A DNA stretch of 17,554 nucleotides from Anaerolineaceae bacterium UBA5211 (GTDB taxonomy: Bacteria > Chloroflexota > Anaerolineae > Anaerolineales > Anaerolineaceae). The stretch covers positions 1 to 17,554 of the forward strand of contig DHVJ01000017.1 in NCBI GenBank assembly GCA_002412595.1. Direction: 5' to 3'. This document shows positions 8,641-16,788 of the stretch, piece after piece. The position numbers were made by a program, and so were the translations under genes. The notes beneath the pieces are model-generated. The model worked only from the letters and a program-made list of their open reading frames with translations. It made no database searches and had not been told where the DNA came from. Position 1 is the first letter of the stretch. Every line of letters starts with the position of its first letter.

Positions 8641-8940
8641 TTAACGGGCTCTTTCTTCCCATGAGCCGCCAGCGAACGGCAGCAGAGCGATGTGCCGAGC
8701 GCGTTTAATTTCGCGGGCGATCGCACGCTGGTGTTTGGCACACATACCAGTTTGGCGGCGCGGACGAATTTTCCCTTCTTCCGTAGTGAATTTTCTCAAG
8801 AGTGCGTAATTTTTGTAATCAATTTCCAGGGTGGTGTCTGAACAAAATTGGCAGTAACGCGGTTTGGGTGTGTATCTTCGAGATCCACGCTGTCCCTGTC
8901 CCTGTCCCTGGCTTGATCCACGATAGCTATCTTCAGCCAT
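8641..8940 (-). CDS. rpsR: 30S ribosomal protein S18
   Basis: S18 binds S6 on the platform of the small ribosomal subunit. The 99-residue product is somewhat longer than usual because of an N-terminal tail of Gly-Gln repeats (about residues 9-18). The core is typical: YCQFC, then IDYKNYALLRKF, GKIRPRRQTG and CAKHQRAIAREIKRAR, ending LPF. The Cys pair plus C-A-K-H gives four possible zinc ligands, so this is the zinc-binding (C+) form. A strong AAGGAGA site lies 6 bases before the ATG. It is 66 bases downstream of rpsF, with no ssb between them. Confidence 0.97.
   Translation of the reverse strand: MAEDSYRGSSQGQGQGQRGSRRYTPKPRYCQFCSDTTLEIDYKNYALLRKFTTEEGKIRPRRQTGMCAKHQRAIAREIKRARHIALLPFAGGSWEERAR
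8890..8910 (-). repeat. Hexanucleotide repeat coding for Gly-Gln units in S18
   Basis: Three perfect copies of CTGTCC (GGACAG on the coding strand) lie at 8890-8907, followed by a partial copy. Each unit encodes Gly-Gln, so a gain or loss of units would keep the reading frame. Confidence 0.8.
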
Positions 8941-9006
8941 TATTTCTCCTTCTGTTGATATGACAGGTTGATATAAGCCTGCTTCACAACTGATCTTTTT
9001 AATAGG

Positions 9007-9288
9007 TTATTTAGCGATGATTAAGAAACGCATAACAGGTTCCAAAATCCGCAGATTATTTTCCAAAGCTGCAACCGCTTCTGAGGGCATGCTGATAGTA
9101 TGCAGGAAATAAACGCCTTCATTCTGTTTCTGGATCTCATAAGCCAGACGACGCTTGCCCCAATTATCGACTTTTTCGATTGAGCCGCCGGATTTGACGA
9201 TCCAGTCCTTGATTTTTTCAAGGGCCTGGCTGGACGCTTCTTCATCCAAATCAGGATGCACAATCACCATTAATTCATAATTGTTCAC
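9007..9288 (-). CDS. rpsF: 30S ribosomal protein S6
   Basis: S6 pairs with S18 on the small-subunit platform. The 93-residue product has the typical opening NNYELMVIVHPDLDEE, the middle stretch WGKRRLAYEIQKQNEGVYF, and the closing segment ILRILEPVMRF-like (LRILEPVMRFLII). The start codon is GTG at 9288, not ATG. It is supported by a near-perfect Shine-Dalgarno AGGAGG at 9302-9297, 8 bases upstream, and by alignment of the first residues with the family. It heads the rpsF-rpsR-foldase operon. The leader upstream can form small hairpins and may carry control elements. Confidence 0.97.
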   Translation of the reverse strand: MNNYELMVIVHPDLDEEASSQALEKIKDWIVKSGGSIEKVDNWGKRRLAYEIQKQNEGVYFLHTISMPSEAVAALENNLRILEPVMRFLIIAK

Positions 9289-9308
9289 GCAGGAATCCTC
9301 CTTTCCAT

Positions 9309-9371
9309 GGGTTTGCCCTTGTCGTCAACGGGAGTTGATTCAAAGGCGGAGAGGTAACCATTTCATGGTTA
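9309..9371 (-). promoter_or_regulatory. Structured leader / possible operator upstream of rpsF
   Basis: Three inverted repeats lie in the untranslated region. A perfect 7-bp one, TAACCAT-TTC-ATGGTTA, covers 9355-9371. A 5-bp stem covers 9325-9338 with loop UCCC on the rpsF strand, followed by GACGAC. A 3-bp GGG/CCC stem covers 9309-9318. In many bacteria rpsF leaders bind the S6:S18 pair for feedback control through a hairpin with a CCG element; a CCG is present here, but I cannot confirm the motif. The 9355-9371 repeat could instead be a protein-binding site. Confidence 0.3.
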
Positions 9372-9407
9372 ACTTGCCAGACAATAGTTTAACATAAACT
9401 GCCTTAT

Positions 9408-9438
9408 TTGGATAGAGGAGCTGCTTTTCTTATATAAT
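9408..9438 (+). promoter_or_regulatory. Promoter of the AIM24-family gene
   Basis: A perfect TATAAT lies at 9433-9438. The only -35-like hexamer is TTGGAT at 9408-9413, with a long 19-base spacer, so the -35 is weak. The message would have a leader of about 35 bases carrying an AGGAGG site. Confidence 0.5.
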
Positions 9439-9480
9439 GTTCATTTACATAACGGAATGGATAAATAATCAGGAGGTAGC

Positions 9481-10161
9481 ATGAAAGTAAACTTGTTGTA
9501 TCGTCCTTCATATTCACTTGCAGATGTGGACCTGGACAGCGGGGAGAAAATAACGGTGGAATCCGGCTCAATGGTAGCCATGACACCTGATTTACAAGTC
9601 CAAACCAGCATGAAAGGCGGGTTGATGAAATCCCTGGCACGTTCTGTCTTAGGCGGCGAATCATTTTTCATGAACACCTTCCAGGCAGGTAATCAGGGCG
9701 GAAAAATCCAGTTGGCACCTACGCTGCCGGGAGATGTGTTTACTCTGGATTTGGCGGGCGAATCCTATTTAGTGCAATCAGGTTCTTTTCTGGCCTCCAG
9801 CGAGGGGGTGAACACCGATACCAAGTGGGGCGGAGCCAAGACCTTCTTTGGCGGCGAGGGGCTGATCATGCTGCGCTGCTCGGGAAGCGGTATGTTGCTC
9901 TTGTCCAGCTATGGCGCGATTCATGAATTGAACCTGACAGCGGGTGAAACTTTCACGGTAGATACCGGGCATCTGGTAGCCTTTTCCGAACAAATCGGAT
10001 TCCGCGTGCGTTCAATCGGCGGGCTGGCTTCCACTTTTCTGGGCGGAGAAGGGCTGGTTGTGGATTTGAGCGGTCCGGGCAAAGTGCTGCTGCAAACCCG
10101 CAGCGTGGGTGCATTTTTGGATTGGCTGCTGCCCAGACTTCCGAAAACCAATAATAGTTAG
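9481..10161 (+). CDS. AIM24 / TIGR00266 family protein
   Basis: The 226-residue protein belongs to the TIGR00266/AIM24 family of beta-rich proteins, whose biochemical role in bacteria is not established. Typical features are the opening with a tyrosine-containing segment, VESGSMVAMTPDLQVQT (about residues 26-42), a GG-rich LARSVLGGESFFMNTF, a repeat of FFGGEGLIML and FLGGEGLVVDLSGPG in the second half, and the closing segment VLLQTRSVGAFLDWLLP. The two GGEGL segments suggest an internal duplication. There is no signal peptide or membrane span. An AGGAGG site lies 4 bases before the ATG. The downstream acyl-CoA synthetase gene starts 53 bases later without a terminator between, so the two may share a message, though I see no functional link. 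Confidence 0.88.
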   Translation: MKVNLLYRPSYSLADVDLDSGEKITVESGSMVAMTPDLQVQTSMKGGLMKSLARSVLGGESFFMNTFQAGNQGGKIQLAPTLPGDVFTLDLAGESYLVQSGSFLASSEGVNTDTKWGGAKTFFGGEGLIMLRCSGSGMLLLSSYGAIHELNLTAGETFTVDTGHLVAFSEQIGFRVRSIGGLASTFLGGEGLVVDLSGPGKVLLQTRSVGAFLDWLLPRLPKTNNS

Positions 10162-10214
10162 ACTTTCTGTTTAATCGTTTAAAATCATAAAAAGACAACC
10201 CAACAGGAGCGATT

Positions 10215-12311
10215 ATGACATCTTCTTTGAAAATCTTCTTTGAACCGACCGGGGTGGCAATTATCGGTGCGTCAGATAATCCGGATAAATTGAGTAACGG
10301 GATTTTGAAAAATTTGTTGGAGTATGGCTATCAGGGTGGAGTTTATCCAGTCAATCCCAAAAGCAAAGAAATTTTAGGAAAGACCTGTTACCCGGATATC
10401 AGCGCGGTACCCGATCCATTGGACCTGGCGGTCATCATCTTACCTGCACAGGCCATTCCCGGCGTACTGGAAGCTTGCGGAAAACGCGGCGTAAAATCCG
10501 CGACGGTGATTTCCGGCGGTTTCAAAGAAATTGGCGTGGAAGGCAAAGCTCTCGAAGGTCAAATCTTAGAGATTATCCATAAATATGGCATGCGTATGAT
10601 CGGGCCTAATTGTGTGGGTTCATTCAACCTGATCAACGGCATGAACACCACCTTTATCAAGGGAAAGCCGGCCACCGGTGGCATTGGCTTTATTTCTCAG
10701 TCCGGAGCGGTGTGCGGCGGTATTGTGGATCATGTACTTGACAACGGCATCGGTTTTTCCCATTTCTTAAGTTTGGGTAATGAAGCGGATGTGACTGAGA
10801 CTGACATGATGGAATATCTGGCGGAGGATGATGATACCTCCGTTATTGCTATTTACGCGGAAGGCATTCAGGATGGACAACGTTTTATGCAGACCGCTCG
10901 TAAAGTCACACGCAGGAAACCTGTGCTGGTGTTGAAAGCTGGGCGGAGCGATGAAGGCGCGCGGGCGGTATCTTCGCATACCGGCTCGCTGGCCGGATCG
11001 CATACGGCCTACCAGGCTGCTTTTCAACAGAGCGGCGTTATCGAAGTAAAAAACTCCACTGATTTGTTGAATGTCGCCATGGCACTGGATTGGATGCCGC
11101 TGCCCAAGGGCAACCGGGCGGCCATCGTGACCAATGCCGGCGGTCCGGCTGCATTAGCCTCTGACAACCTGGCAGAGAACGGCATTCAATTAGCCCATTT
11201 CAGCCAAACTACTCAGGATAAGCTGCGTGAGAAGTTGAACCCGGCTGCGCAAGTGGCCAACCCCGTGGATATGCTGGGCGGCGCGACCGAAGACGAATAT
11301 GGGTACGCGCTGGATTGCGTTCTGGCGGATGAAAATGTGGATATGGCATTGGGTGTGCTGGTACCGCAGGCTCTGGTTGATAGTGTGAAGGTCGCGCAAG
11401 CCATGTTGGATGCGGCGCGCAAGAGCGGGAAACCGGTTCTCGTGTGCATTATGGGATCGGTCAGTGTGCGGGCTGCCCAGCAGCTGCTACACACGAATCA
11501 CCAACCTATGGTGGACTACCCGGAGTTAAGCGGCGTTGTTTTCAGTGCGTTGAAACAATATGCTGATTATTTGAAAAGCCAGCCTGAAGAAGATATGGCT
11601 TTGGAGATTGAGAAGGATCAGGCCAAAGCACAGAACATTCTGTCAGGCAGTGATTTGAAAAATTGGGGGGAGCATGTCACCAGGCCGCTGTTAGAGGCTT
11701 ATGGTGTTTCGCTTATCCAGGGCAAACTGGCATGTGATTTTCAGGAAGCGTTGGATGCTGCCAAAGCGCTGGGATATCCAGTGGTTATGAAAGTAGCTTC
11801 ACAGGATGTGCTGCATAAATCGGATTATGGCGCCATCGCGGTGAACATCCGTAATGAGGGCGAGTTGGAAAATGCTTATAACCGCATTCTCGAAAATGTG
11901 CACGAACAAGATGCCACTGCCCGCATTGATGGGGTGCTGTTAGAAAAGATGGCCGCTAAAGGCCAGGAAGTGATTATCGGCATGAAGCGCGACCCCAGCT
12001 TTGGCCCGCTGATGATGTTTGGGATGGGCGGTATCTTTGTGGAACTGTTCAAAGATGTGGCTTTTGGCGTGGCGCCCTTGACCCAGGCTGACGCGCAAGC
12101 CATGCTGGAGCAGACCAAGGCCGTCAAACTGCTTTCGGGTTGGCGCGGCGGTCTCCAGTATGACCAGGATGCCATCATTGCGAATTTACTGCGCTTGAGC
12201 CAATTAGCGGTAGATTTCCCACAGATTCATGAAATCGAGATCAACCCGCTGCTGGTGCTGCCCAAAGGGCAGGGTGCGCTGGCGCTGGACTGCCGCATGA
12301 TCCTGGATTAA
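10215..12311 (+). CDS. Acetate-CoA ligase (ADP-forming), fused alpha and beta subunits
   Basis: This enzyme converts acetyl-CoA (or another acyl-CoA), ADP and phosphate to the free acid, ATP and CoA. It makes ATP by substrate-level phosphorylation, as in fermenting archaea and some bacteria. The 698-residue chain contains the alpha part: a CoA-binding Rossmann domain (GVAIIGASDNPDKLS, residues 13-27), succinyl-CoA-ligase-like domains with GPNCVG (130-135), ISQSGAV, and SSHTGSLAGS, where H255 should be the phosphorylated histidine. The beta part follows from about residue 480 as an ATP-grasp domain (YPVVMKVASQDVLHKSDYGAI near 515-535, and EINPLLV near the end). No GNAT domain is attached, which separates it from the Pat-type acetyltransferases. 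An AGGAG site lies 5 bases before the ATG. The true acyl substrate cannot be told from the sequence. Confidence 0.9.
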   Translation: MTSSLKIFFEPTGVAIIGASDNPDKLSNGILKNLLEYGYQGGVYPVNPKSKEILGKTCYPDISAVPDPLDLAVIILPAQAIPGVLEACGKRGVKSATVISGGFKEIGVEGKALEGQILEIIHKYGMRMIGPNCVGSFNLINGMNTTFIKGKPATGGIGFISQSGAVCGGIVDHVLDNGIGFSHFLSLGNEADVTETDMMEYLAEDDDTSVIAIYAEGIQDGQRFMQTARKVTRRKPVLVLKAGRSDEGARAVSSHTGSLAGSHTAYQAAFQQSGVIEVKNSTDLLNVAMALDWMPLPKGNRAAIVTNAGGPAALASDNLAENGIQLAHFSQTTQDKLREKLNPAAQVANPVDMLGGATEDEYGYALDCVLADENVDMALGVLVPQALVDSVKVAQAMLDAARKSGKPVLVCIMGSVSVRAAQQLLHTNHQPMVDYPELSGVVFSALKQYADYLKSQPEEDMALEIEKDQAKAQNILSGSDLKNWGEHVTRPLLEAYGVSLIQGKLACDFQEALDAAKALGYPVVMKVASQDVLHKSDYGAIAVNIRNEGELENAYNRILENVHEQDATARIDGVLLEKMAAKGQEVIIGMKRDPSFGPLMMFGMGGIFVELFKDVAFGVAPLTQADAQAMLEQTKAVKLLSGWRGGLQYDQDAIIANLLRLSQLAVDFPQIHEIEINPLLVLPKGQGALALDCRMILD

Positions 12312-12334
12312 AACCAATTCAGTTAGTAATTTCG

Positions 12335-12358
12335 ATAGCTCGAGTCTTCCAGACCGGG

Positions 12359-12368
<10 letters not shown>
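12335..12368 (+). terminator. Rho-independent terminator after the acetate-CoA ligase
   Basis: A hairpin pairs 12335-12347 with 12351-12362. It makes 12 base pairs (one G-U) with a single bulged A at 12343 and a 3-base loop, and is followed by six T residues. Its right arm overlaps the stop codon of the convergent photolyase gene (12361-12359). Confidence 0.85.
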
Positions 12369-13726
<1,358 letters not shown>

Positions 13727-13811
13727 AGGTGAACTTTCCCGGTTTTGAATGCGAATTTGGCGGGATTGCGTATAGGCATAATGGCATAGAAATTAATAGA
13801 AGAAGAAATGA

Positions 13812-13830
13812 AAAAAAGCCGCTCAGGCCG
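13812..13830 (-). terminator. Weak terminator-like element after the 35-residue ORF
   Basis: On the minus strand, GGCCTGAGCGGC can form a stem of only 3-4 bp, followed by seven T residues. The T run is good but the stem is weak, so readthrough into phr is likely. Confidence 0.25.
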
Positions 13831-13930
13831 GTCCAATCCGCCCTCGGAAATAGAAATAGACCAGGATGCAGAGGACAAAGATGATCAGGAGGATGATAGA
13901 AATTTGCAGGTTTTTTTTGTTGTTGGGCAT
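13823..13930 (-). CDS. Small single-span membrane protein (35 residues)
   Basis: This is an unrecognised short ORF, too short for usual gene calling. It opens MPNNKKNLQ, continues with about 18 hydrophobic residues rich in Ile, Leu, Val and Phe (about 10-28), and ends FRGRIGPA. The polar Lys-containing N-terminus, a clean membrane span and an Arg-containing tail are those of a real small membrane protein. A perfect TATAAT lies 26 bases before the ATG on the same strand. The ribosome site is weak (GTGGA, about 5 bases upstream). The stop is followed by TTTTTTT after a short G/C-rich stem, which could end transcription. It lies upstream of phr in the same direction. Function unknown; expression is inferred, not shown. 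Confidence 0.5.
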   Translation of the reverse strand: MPNNKKNLQISIILLIIFVLCILVYFYFRGRIGPA

Positions 13931-13956
13931 GTTTTCCACTTGGTTTCTTAAATTGA

Positions 13957-13962
13957 ATTATA
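13957..13962 (-). promoter_or_regulatory. -10 box for the 35-residue ORF (and perhaps phr)
   Basis: A perfect TATAAT on the minus strand would start transcription near 13950, about 20 bases before the small ORF. The -35 region is poor. The box overlaps the presumed -35 of the divergent GT2 promoter. Confidence 0.4.
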
Positions 13963-13987
13963 CATAAATTCAAGAATTGAGTATAAT
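13959..13987 (+). promoter_or_regulatory. Promoter of the GT2 gene
   Basis: TATACA at 13959-13964 (4 of 6 matches to the -35 consensus), a 17-base spacer, and a perfect TATAAT at 13982-13987. Transcription would begin near 13994 and give a leader of about 70 bases containing the hairpin at 14012-14034. Confidence 0.6.
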
Positions 13988-14011
13988 CTTTGCTCGCAAA
14001 ACACGGACCTT

Positions 14012-14034
14012 CGCCGCCTTTTTACAAGGCGGTG
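14012..14034 (+). promoter_or_regulatory. Leader hairpin before the GT2 gene
   Basis: A 9-bp stem (one G-U) pairs 14012-14020 with 14026-14034 around the loop TTTAC. It is followed by AAAATTTTT, so it resembles an intrinsic terminator lying between promoter and start codon. It may act as an attenuator or protect the 5' end; no riboswitch class is recognised. Confidence 0.45.
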
Positions 14035-14063
14035 AAAATTTTTAACATAAAGATGATTTTAGG

Positions 14064-15566
14064 ATGAATGAGGACATTATTAATATAGCGATAGCAGTTT
14101 ATCTTGTCAGTACGATTTGGATTTCTGTGTATGGATACCACAGTTTAATTTTAGCCATATTATATTTAAGAGGCCGTCAAAAGAAGCAGATAAAATCTGA
14201 TTTATCGGTAATTGAGGAAAATAAATTACCGCGAATTACCATTCAGCTGCCGATATTTAATGAAAAATATGTCGTCAGTCGGCTGTTGAAGGCAGTCAGT
14301 CAATTGGACTATCCCGCTAATTTGATGCAAATCCAGGTGCTGGATGATTCCACGGACGATACTGCAGGTTTGGTGGAGGGGTTGGTAAGCGCTTATCAGA
14401 AACAAGGGTATGACATAATTGATATTCACCGCCAGGACCGCAGCGGTTTCAAAGCCGGTGCATTGCAGCATGCTATGGATAGCGCCACAGGCGAATTCGT
14501 GGCGTTATTCGATGCGGATTTCATTCCACCTGAAAATTGGCTGTGGGTTATGCTGCCGTATTTCGCGGACAAAAAAATTGGGTGTGTGCAATCCCGTTGG
14601 GGACATATCAACATAACAGAATCCGGATTTACAAAAGCGGTAGCGCTGGCTTTGGACGGACATTTCTGCGTGGAGCAGCCAGCACGCAGTGATAACCACC
14701 TAATCATGGGCTTCAACGGTTCCGGTGGTATGTGGCGCAGGGCCTGTATTGAAGATGCCGGCGGTTGGCAGGCTGATACGCTGACAGAAGATCTTGATCT
14801 CAGCTATCGCGCGCAAATGCGCGGATGGCAGGTGAAGTTTGTCGGAGACCTGGTGGTGCCGGCGGAATTGCCGGACGAGGTGGCCGCTTTCAAACAACAG
14901 CAATATCGCTGGGCTAAGGGCGGCATCCAGACTGCCCGTAAGATCTTACCGGACTTATTGACCTCAAATTTGCCATTTTCAACCCGTTTGATGGGAACAT
15001 TGCACCTGACAGCCTATATGGGGCAGCTACTCATGATCCTGATCCTGTTCAGTTTTCTACCGGTGGGCTTATATGCCCCGCAAGCTTTCAAAATCTTTCC
15101 ACTGACGCTTTTAGCCTCCTTTGGACCGCCATTGCTGTATGCCATTGCCAAAAGCGATAGCTGTCATGGATGGCTGGAGCGAAGCATCCTAATCTTGCGA
15201 GTGCTCCTGATAGGGTTTGGCATGTCACTGAACACCAGTGTGGCCATTCTGGACGCACTTTTAAGTAAGAATACAGGCACTTTTGTGCGCACGCCCAAAA
15301 TTAACACGATGGGGTATTCGCATAAGAGCATTGACCGCAGCTACTTCGTTAAAATCAGTCCTATGGTGCTGGGTGAGCTGTTTTTAGCTCTATTTGCCTT
15401 GTACAGCATTTACCGTCTGCTGCCCAAGTTGGGCTTTTTTGGAGTAGCTTGGCTGTTCCTGTATGCGGCAGGCTACCTGTATATCGCGGGATTGAACCTG
15501 TACCAGGAATGGCAAGTCAGCCGTCAGATTAATGTCAACAAGAAAAATTTTCACTGTAATGGCTAA
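14064..15566 (+). CDS. Membrane-embedded family 2 glycosyltransferase (cellulose synthase-like)
   Basis: The 500-residue protein has the layout of processive GT2 synthases such as cellulose-, glucomannan- or ceramide glucosyltransferase-like enzymes. An N-terminal membrane span (about residues 8-35) is followed by a cytosolic GT-A domain and a C-terminal membrane block with several spans (about 306-330, 340-362, 372-395, 430-455, 460-480). The catalytic motifs are all present: DD (94-95), DAD (150-152), TED (241-243) and QQQYRW (278-283), the product-gripping Q-x-x-R-W type. It likely uses a nucleotide sugar and builds or extends a beta-linked glycan at the membrane. Neither sugar nor acceptor can be read from the sequence. 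The ribosome site is poor (AGG touching the ATG). No cellulose operon partners are nearby. Confidence 0.9.
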   Translation: MNEDIINIAIAVYLVSTIWISVYGYHSLILAILYLRGRQKKQIKSDLSVIEENKLPRITIQLPIFNEKYVVSRLLKAVSQLDYPANLMQIQVLDDSTDDTAGLVEGLVSAYQKQGYDIIDIHRQDRSGFKAGALQHAMDSATGEFVALFDADFIPPENWLWVMLPYFADKKIGCVQSRWGHINITESGFTKAVALALDGHFCVEQPARSDNHLIMGFNGSGGMWRRACIEDAGGWQADTLTEDLDLSYRAQMRGWQVKFVGDLVVPAELPDEVAAFKQQQYRWAKGGIQTARKILPDLLTSNLPFSTRLMGTLHLTAYMGQLLMILILFSFLPVGLYAPQAFKIFPLTLLASFGPPLLYAIAKSDSCHGWLERSILILRVLLIGFGMSLNTSVAILDALLSKNTGTFVRTPKINTMGYSHKSIDRSYFVKISPMVLGELFLALFALYSIYRLLPKLGFFGVAWLFLYAAGYLYIAGLNLYQEWQVSRQINVNKKNFHCNG

Positions 15567-15639
15567 AACCACTTGTCATTGCCAGGTTGGAGTTGCAGGG
15601 ATGGTCTTTGTAGAATTGAAATTGACTGAGCATTGGTTC

Positions 15640-15679
15640 CCTCGATGGGGATAGGGCTAAATCTCTATTCCCATTGAGG
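15640..15679. repeat. Long intergenic hairpin
   Basis: 15640-15654 pairs along all 15 positions with 15665-15679 (13 Watson-Crick and two G-U, on the plus strand) around a 10-base loop. No T run follows on either strand, so it is not a standard terminator. It lies between the GT2 and ATP-grasp genes, which point the same way. Position 15567-15757 otherwise shows only the promoter of the next gene. Confidence 0.7.
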
Positions 15680-15730
15680 CATGACCGTGCATGGCAGCAG
15701 CTTAGCCCAAACCGGATGACCAAGTAAAAA

Positions 15731-15765
15731 ATACGCATAAGATATAATAACTTTACGATGCGTAT
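15731..15765 (+). promoter_or_regulatory. -10 box and flanking inverted repeat of the ATP-grasp gene
   Basis: A perfect TATAAT lies at 15743-15748, only 9 bases before the ATG at 15758, so the message is leaderless or nearly so. No good -35 is seen at the right spacing. The box is bracketed by a perfect 8-bp inverted repeat: ATACGCAT at 15731-15738 and ATGCGTAT at 15758-15765. The right arm contains the start codon. This is a plausible operator. Confidence 0.5.
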
Positions 15766-16738
15766 GGTTTTGATATACGACTCGAATAATCTTCGACAAT
15801 CTTCCGAAAGCTCCCAGGTTATCCAGTCTTTTCATCAAGATGTCAATCAGGCGATCACGGCCGCACTGCAAGCGGATGGTCATGAAGTGCTCGCTTTGGA
15901 GGCGGATTCGCAGCTGGAAGAACGGCTGTGCGAGATCCAGCCTGATTTTGTATTTAACTGCTCAATAAAAAGCCGGGGAGATGTGAATCGTTCTTTTGCT
16001 CCTGCAGTATTGCGAAAACTGGGCATTCCTTTCACCGGATCACGCGGATCTGCCTGCACGAATGCATACAGCAAAGAACGCACCAAACATATCCTGATGG
16101 AGGCGGGTATCCGTACCCCGTTCGCGCTGGTGATTCGAAAACCGTATGGCTTTCGGCTTCCGGATGCGTTTTCTTTTCCCCTGTTTGTAAAACCGGTCAA
16201 GGGCGGTTGTAGTTTCGGCATTAGCCGGCAAAGCCTCATCACTGACCAGGCCAGCTTAGATAAGTGGCTGCCGCAAATTTACGAACAGGTTAAAGGACCG
16301 TTGATACTGGAAGAATTCCTGGAAGGGCGCGAGTTCACTGCCGGCGTACTGGGTAACCTTGCAGCGCAAGTGCTGCCGATCATGGAATTTAAATATCCAA
16401 ACGGGGATGAGGTGCACTTTCGGAGCTATTCCCTCAAAATGGTGCGTTACGAAGATGAAGAGATCCAATGTCCGGCTGAGTTGAGCTCCGATAAACAGGC
16501 GGAAATCCGCAAGTTGGTATTGCAAACCTTCAGGGCCATCGGCTGCCGGGATTATGCACGCGTGGACGTGCGCATGGACCGCGCTGGAAAACCTTATGTG
16601 CTGGAAGTGAATGCACTCCCTAACCTGATGCCCAAAACCAGTTCGTATGCCATTATGGCGCTGAAAACCGGCTTAACTTTCCGTGAAATGATCCGCAGTA
16701 TTCTGCGCACGGCTGTCGCGCGCTATGCAGGGGCATAA
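15758..16738 (+). CDS. D-alanine--D-alanine ligase-like ATP-grasp enzyme
   Basis: The 326-residue protein has the fold and motifs of D-Ala-D-Ala ligases, which join two amino acids with ATP through an acyl-phosphate. Visible landmarks are PFTGSRGSACTNAYSKERTK (about 91-110), the first ATP-grasp strand FVKPVKGGCSFGI (143-155), and the metal site D270, E283 and N285 (ARVDVRMD, then LEVNALPN), with the same spacing as in E. coli DdlB. Y224 sits where DdlB has its active-site Tyr. The N-terminal domain is divergent and the end of the metal motif is ALPNL rather than TLPGMT-like, so a true Ddl role is uncertain; related ligases make other dipeptides or peptide bonds. A second ATG at 15764 is possible. 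There are no mur, fts or other cell-wall genes nearby. The gene ends 50 bases before the aminotransferase. Confidence 0.8.
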   Translation: MRMVLIYDSNNLRQSSESSQVIQSFHQDVNQAITAALQADGHEVLALEADSQLEERLCEIQPDFVFNCSIKSRGDVNRSFAPAVLRKLGIPFTGSRGSACTNAYSKERTKHILMEAGIRTPFALVIRKPYGFRLPDAFSFPLFVKPVKGGCSFGISRQSLITDQASLDKWLPQIYEQVKGPLILEEFLEGREFTAGVLGNLAAQVLPIMEFKYPNGDEVHFRSYSLKMVRYEDEEIQCPAELSSDKQAEIRKLVLQTFRAIGCRDYARVDVRMDRAGKPYVLEVNALPNLMPKTSSYAIMALKTGLTFREMIRSILRTAVARYAGA

Positions 16739-16753
16739 AAGCTGCAATCCATT

Positions 16754-16759
16754 TATAAT
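16754..16759 (+). promoter_or_regulatory. -10 box for the aminotransferase
   Basis: A perfect TATAAT, without a clear -35, lies 29 bases before the ATG. It suggests the gene can be transcribed apart from the upstream ligase gene. Confidence 0.4.
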
Positions 16760-16788
16760 CCAAGGCATCTATTAAACAGAGGATTAAT

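Noticed and set aside
9404..9677. Two minus-strand frames upstream of rpsF
   Set aside because: They overlap the AIM24-family gene in antisense and show no domain or ribosome site.
15535..15738. 67-residue minus-strand frame after the GT2 gene
   Set aside because: It overlaps the GT2 end and the palindromic hairpin; no ribosome site or recognisable sequence.
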